Shown here piece by piece: positions 7,176 through 11,935 of a stretch of DNA of 11,935 nt. How positions within the stretch are numbered: the stretch's first letter is position 1; the number at the start of each line of letters is the position of its first letter. Where the stretch lies: NCBI GenBank assembly GCA_035591015.1, contig JAXIUW010193401.1, forward strand, positions 1-11,935, read 5' to 3'. The translations under genes and the position numbers were made by a program. This stretch comes from Cephalothrix simula (Eukaryota > Nemertea > Palaeonemertea > Archinemertea > Cephalotrichidae). The notes beneath the pieces are model-generated. The model saw only the letters and a program-made list of their open reading frames with translations. It was not told where the DNA came from and made no database searches.

Positions 7176-7438
7176 CAGGGTGTTTCAAAAAATATTGCGC
7201 ATTTTTGTAGTCAAACCGCTACTCGAACTTTGCAGGTAGACAACAGAACCCTGAACAATATATCAAAAAAAGTTGTGAGGCAAGGATTACAAGTTTATAA
7301 TGACCTTTCATGCCTTAAGGCCATTATCAACTTTTTGGCTAAGGAGGTCGTAAAGTTAATGAGGTTATGGGCTTGTGGTTTAAGCACAGTTTTCATGGTC
7401 CAACGGAACTTTCAAAGACTGCAGGGTGTTTCAAAAAA
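7176..7438 (+). repeat. Two direct copies of a transposon-end-like 17-mer
   Basis: cagggtgtttcaaaaaa occurs exactly at 7176-7192 and 7422-7438, 246 bases apart in the same orientation. Both copies are followed by similar AT-rich bases (tattg and attattg). The CAGGGTGT start and its recurrence suggest the terminus of a DNA transposon family, possibly Tc1/mariner-like. That is an impression from familiarity and not a demonstrated identity. No inverted partner was found nearby. The first copy is preceded by ggtggtgcagttggcaagag (7136-7155), which resembles a tRNA A box, but no B box follows. Confidence 0.5.
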
Positions 7439-7668
7439 ATTATTGAAATGGTCAATTTTCAGAAAAATGGCAAATTTCGAGTAAATTAGTTAACTATTTT
7501 GAAAAAACCTTTACTCTTGGGAAGTCAATCCCCGAAAACTATACTTAAATCGCAAGCATAAAACCTCATTTACATATTTTATGTCATTTAAAGCCAAACT
7601 CAAGGTCACTTTTTGCTTAACACCTCCTTATCCAAAATTATTGTAAATTTTTTAATAAAATGGCCTAA
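7315..7668. repeat. Long imperfect inverted repeat (fold-back or head-to-head element pair)
   Basis: The left arm (about 7315-7393) carries in order ttaaggccatta, ggctaaggaggt, taatgaggttatgggcttg and gtttaagcacagtttt. Read on the minus strand, the right arm (about 7535-7668) carries taggccatttta, ggataaggaggt, taaatgaggttttatgcttg and gatttaagtatagtttt. The right arm has about 45 more bases between the aaggaggt and aatgagg blocks. The arms flank about 140 bases that contain the second cagggtgtttc motif. The structure explains the spurious 155-codon ORF across this region. It could be two copies of one non-autonomous element in opposite orientation or a single fold-back element. Confidence 0.6.
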
Positions 7669-7870
7669 TTTTTTTAGACATCATTAATTCCTATACATCA
7701 TCTGAAAGTGATCACCCCCGCTCTACTATATAAGATATAGCGGAGATAGAGGTGAAATGGTGTACCACGTGACTTTGGTCGATAACGGATCATAACGAAA
7801 TTTGGCTAATTTTGTGCATTACATTCATTTGAATTCTCAGAAAGTTGTATTGTGATAGTGGAAGCCATTC

Positions 7871-8092
7871 TAGCACTGGCTTCTTTCGTGTTGCCTATAC
7901 AAAATGTATACGGTGGTTACTTAGTCCTTTTACCCCGGCTGATGGCCCAATTGACGAATGCAAGGCTCTAATACTTAGGGCACTAATCCCTTCCCCAGTC
8001 ACCTAGCACTGGCTTCTTTTGTGTTGCCTATAAGCTTACAAAATGTATATATATACGGTGATCACTTAGTCCTTTTACATCGGCCGATGGCT
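7871..8092 (+). repeat. Two-copy direct repeat, offset 133 bases
   Basis: Copy 1 is 7871-7947 and copy 2 is 8004-8092. Shared strings include tagcactggcttctttcgtg, ttgcctata, acaaaatgtata, acttagtccttttac and cgatgg. Copy 2 carries small insertions (agctt and extra tatata). The sequences between and after the copies do not match, so the duplicated unit was the roughly 80-base segment and not a tandem of 133 bases. Confidence 0.8.
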
Positions 8093-8380
8093 CATGCAAT
8101 TTACAAAAATTTCTTTAAAGTTGTCATAATCTAAATGTGTTGCTCGCACTAAAAATTAAAAACAACATAGGAATCTGTTAAAATTTTTTACATATTTAAT
8201 TCTCATTTAGTCAGAAATATTTACTAAGTAAAAACTGTCTTGCTATAATTGTACGCTTCTTTTGAGTGGATGAGGAAGTCATCTTTGATTATTACATTTT
8301 TAAAATAACAACGGTGTAACGGACGTAACAATCGGAAGCTTCAGTATAAAATCAAAACTAAATAAAAATTATACCATTGT
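8093..8380. other. Gene-free stretch upstream of the LINE remnant
   Basis: If the retrotransposon at 8381 were full length, its endonuclease domain should lie here or further left. I could not find endonuclease motifs in any plus frame, so the element is either 5'-truncated or too decayed to read. Confidence 0.45.
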
Positions 8381-9600
8381 AATGCTTGGATTAAACCTTT
8401 AGTTCCTAAGGCTGGATGGAATGAAGAATATGTAAAACTTTCCGTGATAGAGCCCTTTTATGGCATGATATTTTTAATGACTGTGGTCGTCCAAAAACTA
8501 GTGTCATAGCTGACATCCATCATACCACGCGTGCTCGCTAACACCTTGTTATACGTCTTCTTCGTAGTACCATGAAGCTTTGAAATGTTAATGCTCATAT
8601 GAACAACAAAACTAGAAACCTTTGGAATGAAATAAAGCTGTTAATGGAAAAGTCGATAACGCAAGTATTGTTGACAAAGTAATCCAAAGAAATTGCAAAT
8701 AATTTCGCGATGAAATGTAAGCATCTTTATAATTCTGTTCCTATACGGAGGATGATATACTCGTACAAAGGTTGTCTTCGAGGATAGAGTCACTCTGTCG
8801 CGATGAAAAATCATGCTGTTTAAGTATTACTGTTGATGGCGTATCTGAAGCCAGGAGTTGATGAAATAAAACCGAATTTTAGGCGGGCTTAACTCCAACC
8901 ACCTTATCCTTGGTAACGACAGCTGTTCTCATTAACTCTATGCTGAGACTTGTCCGAGTGCCATGAACATTGGAATTATCACTCTGATTGTTATAAATAA
9001 ACTAGAAAGTATTACCGATCGCACGAATTATTGTGCTACCTCATTAACATCAGCCATTTGCAAAGTGTTTGATAAAATGATATGAATGAAGGAGAGAGAT
9101 AAGTGGATTACAAAGACAATTAATTCGTTACAAGAAAAAAAACATTCTACTGATATGTGTACTCTACTGCTGAAGGATATATAGTTTCCACTGATAGAGC
9201 TGTCTATTGTTGCATGCTCGATGCTTCAAAAGCATTCGATCGTGTGAATACTCGGTTGAATATTGTTAAGTTTATGAACATTCTAATGGAAAGGACGCGC
9301 TTCGTATCTTACTCGATATGCTCATCACGAAATAATCATATTAGTAAAAAAAAAACGGTACACGCCCAGGAAGGATCTTATCTGCTATCCTTTTCACCGT
9401 TTTTTATTAACACGTTTAATTAAACATGATATAGGTTGTAACGTATTTGGTTAACTTCTAAATGCATTAGCCTATGCGGATGACGTAACTCTTCTCTGTC
9501 TTTTGTTTCTAATGTCTGCATATTGCGCAAACGACCTAAAGTCCTTTTGACATCTACAACCTGAATAACCACAAAATAAAACTAAAATGACAATCGCCCA
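8381..9600 (+). pseudogene. Non-LTR retrotransposon (LINE) remnant: linker plus reverse transcriptase
   Basis: Conserved blocks of a LINE ORF2 can be read in the right order but across shifting frames. The linker gives KAGWNEEYVKLS (about 8409-8444), then LLWHDIFNDCGRPK and TSVIADIHHTTRAR (about 8455-8538), a layout known from CR1/Jockey-like elements. RNLWNEIKLL (about 8620) and NNFAMKCKHLYNSVP (about 8697) follow. The reverse transcriptase gives MNIGIITLIVINKL, then NYCATSLTSAICKVFDKM (8963-9080), motif A CMLDASKAFDRV (9211-9246), motif B NGTRPGRILSAILFTVFY (about 9355-9408) and motif C ALAYADDVTLLC with the catalytic YADD box (9464-9499). NKTKMTI near 9580 is a likely trace of the block after the fingers and palm. 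Stops (for example at 9081-9083) and frameshifts, one at the A run before motif B, make it inactive. The clade assignment is tentative. The 5' and 3' ends are not defined. Confidence 0.82.
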
Positions 9601-10352
9601 CGGTACGATTTAATACGATTTCATGGACTAGTGACCTCCTTAAATTCAGTGATAAAAAGATACATTTTTCGCTGCTATCGCAATGAAGGTGATCTAAACT
9701 GGCCTCAGAGAAGTCCTGTTATGGCAATTACAGCCATATTGATAGGCCAATGCTGTATCCGTCCGATTTGTCTTACACATTCTTTCCACGCCATGAAAAT
9801 TGGACAAAATTCCCCGCTTTCTGGCAGATTACTTGAAAATGTGTGCTATTCCGCCACAAAAGAATATTTCGAAAAGCGGCTCCTGATGGTTTGTTGCCAA
9901 ACCAATCCACTCGCCTTGAGGTTACACATGTTCGTTAGTACGTATCATATACGACCATATAATATCGTACTCTCATTAGTCACTAGTTAGTATCGATTAT
10001 AATCGATGATAACGTCTCAATGCATTTTATTATTTCAAAATGCCATCACAATTCTTAAGTTTGTTTTCGTTTATTTGTTACTGCCCCATGAGCTCCAAAA
10101 TGCATGAAAATTGCTCAAATGGATGATTTGCAATTTTTTGTAAACATTAATTTTTTCTTCTCATTTCTTCTTTGTCTCTTTAATTGAACAGGCCCCGTAT
10201 TTGTTGTAAACTAACATCCCATATATATTTTATAGGTATTGTACTTCGGCAGTTGTCCCATTTCATATCTATTGAACTAAGACCTTTGTAAGACTTCATT
10301 ATCATTTCCATTTTCAATTCATTTGGGATATTTTTAGAAGTTGTTATATATT
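9601..10352. other. Stretch after the LINE remnant, no supported gene
   Basis: A 119-codon plus-strand ORF at 9631-9990 has no domain I recognise, and its frame does not continue the reverse transcriptase. On the minus strand, MAWKECVRQIGRI (around 9740-9800) faintly resembles the C-terminal thumb region of LINE proteins, but it is too short to call. A 16-bp palindrome lies at 9992-10007. Confidence 0.4.
9992..10007. repeat. 16-bp perfect palindrome with two ATCGAT motifs
   Basis: ATCGATTATAATCGAT is perfectly self-complementary. ATCGAT motifs bind Cut/Onecut-type homeodomain proteins and DREF in animals, but no promoter context is visible. It may be chance in AT-rich DNA. Confidence 0.4.
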
Positions 10353-10658
10353 TAACATGTAACCATGGTTAACTATCCATGGTTAGATGTTAGTAATGTA
10401 GAAGCAAAATAGTTAACTTCAATCAACATTTAACCATGGTTAACTAACTATTGCCTGTCATTAAATTATATTTAGTTAAGTTCGATTTAACAGTGGTTAA
10501 GTCGGTACTTTAGTAATGTAGACGCAAATTTATGATTTAATCATTGATTAAGTCGCGATTTCCAAAACCTACAAGGTTGAATTAACCAACATTTAATCAG
10601 AGGTCGTCTTAACTGATAAACTTTAACCACTGGTTAACTTAATCATGGTTAAATGTTA
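10353..10658. mobile_element. MITE-like element of nested TAACCATGGTTA palindromes
   Basis: The left end taacatgtaaccatggttaa (10353-10372) and the reverse complement of the right end, ttaatcatggttaaatgtta (10639-10658), match at 18 of 20 bases. Internally there is a 14-bp perfect palindrome, TTAACCATGGTTAA (10430-10443), with degenerate versions at 10377-10385, 10487-10500 and 10625-10637. A second shared string, ttagtaatgtagacgcaa, follows the palindromic motif at about 10390 and 10510, exactly 120 bases apart, with a weaker third version at about 10656 (ttagtgcagac). There is no coding capacity. The structure fits a non-autonomous DNA element built from repeated end sequences. No target-site duplication is clear. 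Confidence 0.68.
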
Positions 10659-10679
10659 GTGCAGACATTGTCTAAGACC

Positions 10680-11841
10680 TTGTGTCATGTGTAAAGATGC
10701 TATGAAGAGGGGAATAGAATTTAATAAATCACCAAGACTTTATAATATAGTATTGGGACTTATTGATTGATGGTGGTGAGGATGCTACAAAACATAGTAT
10801 TAACCTTTATTTTTTATTGTTTTGTATTAACAATTTCTGTTTTTTTTTCTTTCTTAAAGATCAATATGTAAAAACAAAATAATGCTTTATCTGTGTTTCC
10901 ACTCGGTAGCTCATGCAATTTGTCTTCTTAAAAATTTTAAATCACCTACCAAAGAAGCATCACTAGTCCATTTAAGTCCACTGTTTATACCAAAACAGTA
11001 AGTGATTTTGTAAGCTGATTGAAATAATCAAATGATAAAAATGTACAGGTTTCAAATCAAAATTTTAAGAAAGACTGAGAGGTACTTTTATGAACTAGCA
11101 TTATTTCTATAAGCTAGCTAGTGTAAACACAGCTATCTGTATCTGTGTATAGCAGTCAAAAAGGCCAATCATCCTAACCATTGTCTGATAATAACTCCTG
11201 TATTTGACATGATGATTATTAGCCTACTTTTGACACTAATAAAAAAGACAAAATGTTGTTTGTTAAAAATACACAGTTGTAATATTTTGCAGAGACTGTC
11301 TTGTGACAAATTTTGGGCCTCATATTTAGTCTGATATTTGAATATTGGCACCTTATTTTTATGTTTAAGAATCAAAAGTATTGCTATATGAAATCAGTCT
11401 TTTTTTCGAAAAGAAAGATACATGTACTGTATGCGTGCCGTTAGATAATCTATGCTTTTACTATGGAATTTTGTTGCCATGAAAATTATCAACAGCATGT
11501 CATGGAGTTTATGAAATTAAAAAAATAAGAAGTCACAGGGTCATTTTAAATAAGCCTTGTTAACACTTGCTTGAATCTGTTATTTTAGTTCCGCTCCACT
11601 GCATTCAACACATCAGGTTCCTCGCTAGGGAAAACAGATTGACTTAAAGGTGTGTAATACAATGTAACTGAATTGTTACAAAACTAAAACATCTCTACTT
11701 TCATTTAAAACGACCCAATGTTAGTGTTACCATAACACTAAAGTTTAAAATAATTTTTTAAAATTTAAAGTTTGAATCTAATTTTGGAATTTACGTGTTG
11801 TTGTGTAAACCTTTCAAAAAAACCCGGGTGATAGCAAAGTC
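10680..11841. other. Gene-free AT-rich stretch
   Basis: No gene, RNA or clear repeat is supported in these 1.16 kb. A 68-codon minus-strand ORF (11169-11375) has low-complexity composition and no motif. A short imperfect inverted sequence, acacagctatctgtatctgtg, lies at about 11127-11147. Confidence 0.55.
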
Positions 11842-11935
11842 TATAAAGTAAAGTAACCTTTACCCTCGCAATTAGGTCAACTGAGAACATTAGCTATTAA
11901 GCTATTGAGCGAGCAAGTGCGGTGATAACAAGTGT
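11842..11935 (-). mobile_element. Repeat-family tail (copy 2), cut by the window end
   Basis: On the minus strand this matches the tail at 2386-2476 in the same order: cgcacttgc, ttctcagttgacc, gcgagggtaaa, ggttactttacttta. It has a six-base gap relative to copy 1 after gggtaaa. The rest of the element lies beyond 11935. The two copies are about 9.4 kb apart in opposite orientation, so they are dispersed insertions and not a tandem. Confidence 0.6.

Noticed and set aside
7017-7484. 155-codon plus-strand ORF
   Set aside because: It runs through both copies of the cagggtgtttc motif and one arm of the inverted repeat, and its first codons come from the palindrome at 7010-7025. The composition is explained by repeats, and no domain is visible.
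9631-9990. 119-codon plus-strand ORF after the LINE remnant
   Set aside because: It does not continue the reverse-transcriptase frame and has no recognisable domain. A faint minus-strand resemblance to a LINE thumb region (MAWKECVRQIGRI) is too short to trust.
11169-11375. 68-codon minus-strand ORF
   Set aside because: It is rich in Lys, Ile and Asn as expected from AT-rich DNA, with no motif and no good start context.

Overview
The window looks like nuclear DNA from a marine invertebrate animal, AT-rich and dense with repeats. The evidence is one intronless seven-transmembrane receptor gene with a perfect Kozak start, a decayed non-LTR retrotransposon, tRNA-derived SINE-like copies, MITE-like palindromic repeats and long gene-free stretches. 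There are no bacterial operons or Shine-Dalgarno signals. The receptor resembles the FMRFamide-receptor-like orphan GPCRs expanded in lophotrochozoans and other invertebrates. I cannot name the species or phylum from sequence alone.

Layout. Bases 1-819 hold nothing I can support. Bases 820-1236 carry two copies of a minus-strand tRNA-derived element, the second without its A box. A block of about 0.83 kb (1266-2095) recurs as a diverged direct copy at 3538-4474. Both copies contain a GC-rich, formerly coding-looking core with 40 identical bases, and copy A keeps an intact 50-codon ORF starting at 1742. Between the copies lie a repeat tail (2386-2476), whose inverted partner closes the window (11842-11935), and an unrecognised 90-codon ORF (2569-2841).

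The only confident protein-coding gene is the receptor at 5253-6302 (+), 349 residues in one exon. It has unusual changes at several class A signature positions. Downstream, 7010-7032 is a perfect palindrome next to a CRE-like half site. Bases 7176-7668 hold two direct copies of a transposon-end-like motif and a long imperfect inverted repeat. Bases 7871-8092 hold a two-copy direct repeat.

Bases 8381-9600 are a frameshifted LINE remnant (+) in which the linker domain and reverse-transcriptase blocks can still be read in order. Bases 10353-10658 are a roughly 306-bp MITE-like element of nested TAACCATGGTTA palindromes with 18/20 matching inverted ends.

The parts do not form a pathway. The picture is a single receptor gene in a repeat-rich neighbourhood. 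The duplicated block with its conserved core is the feature I understand least and would examine first.
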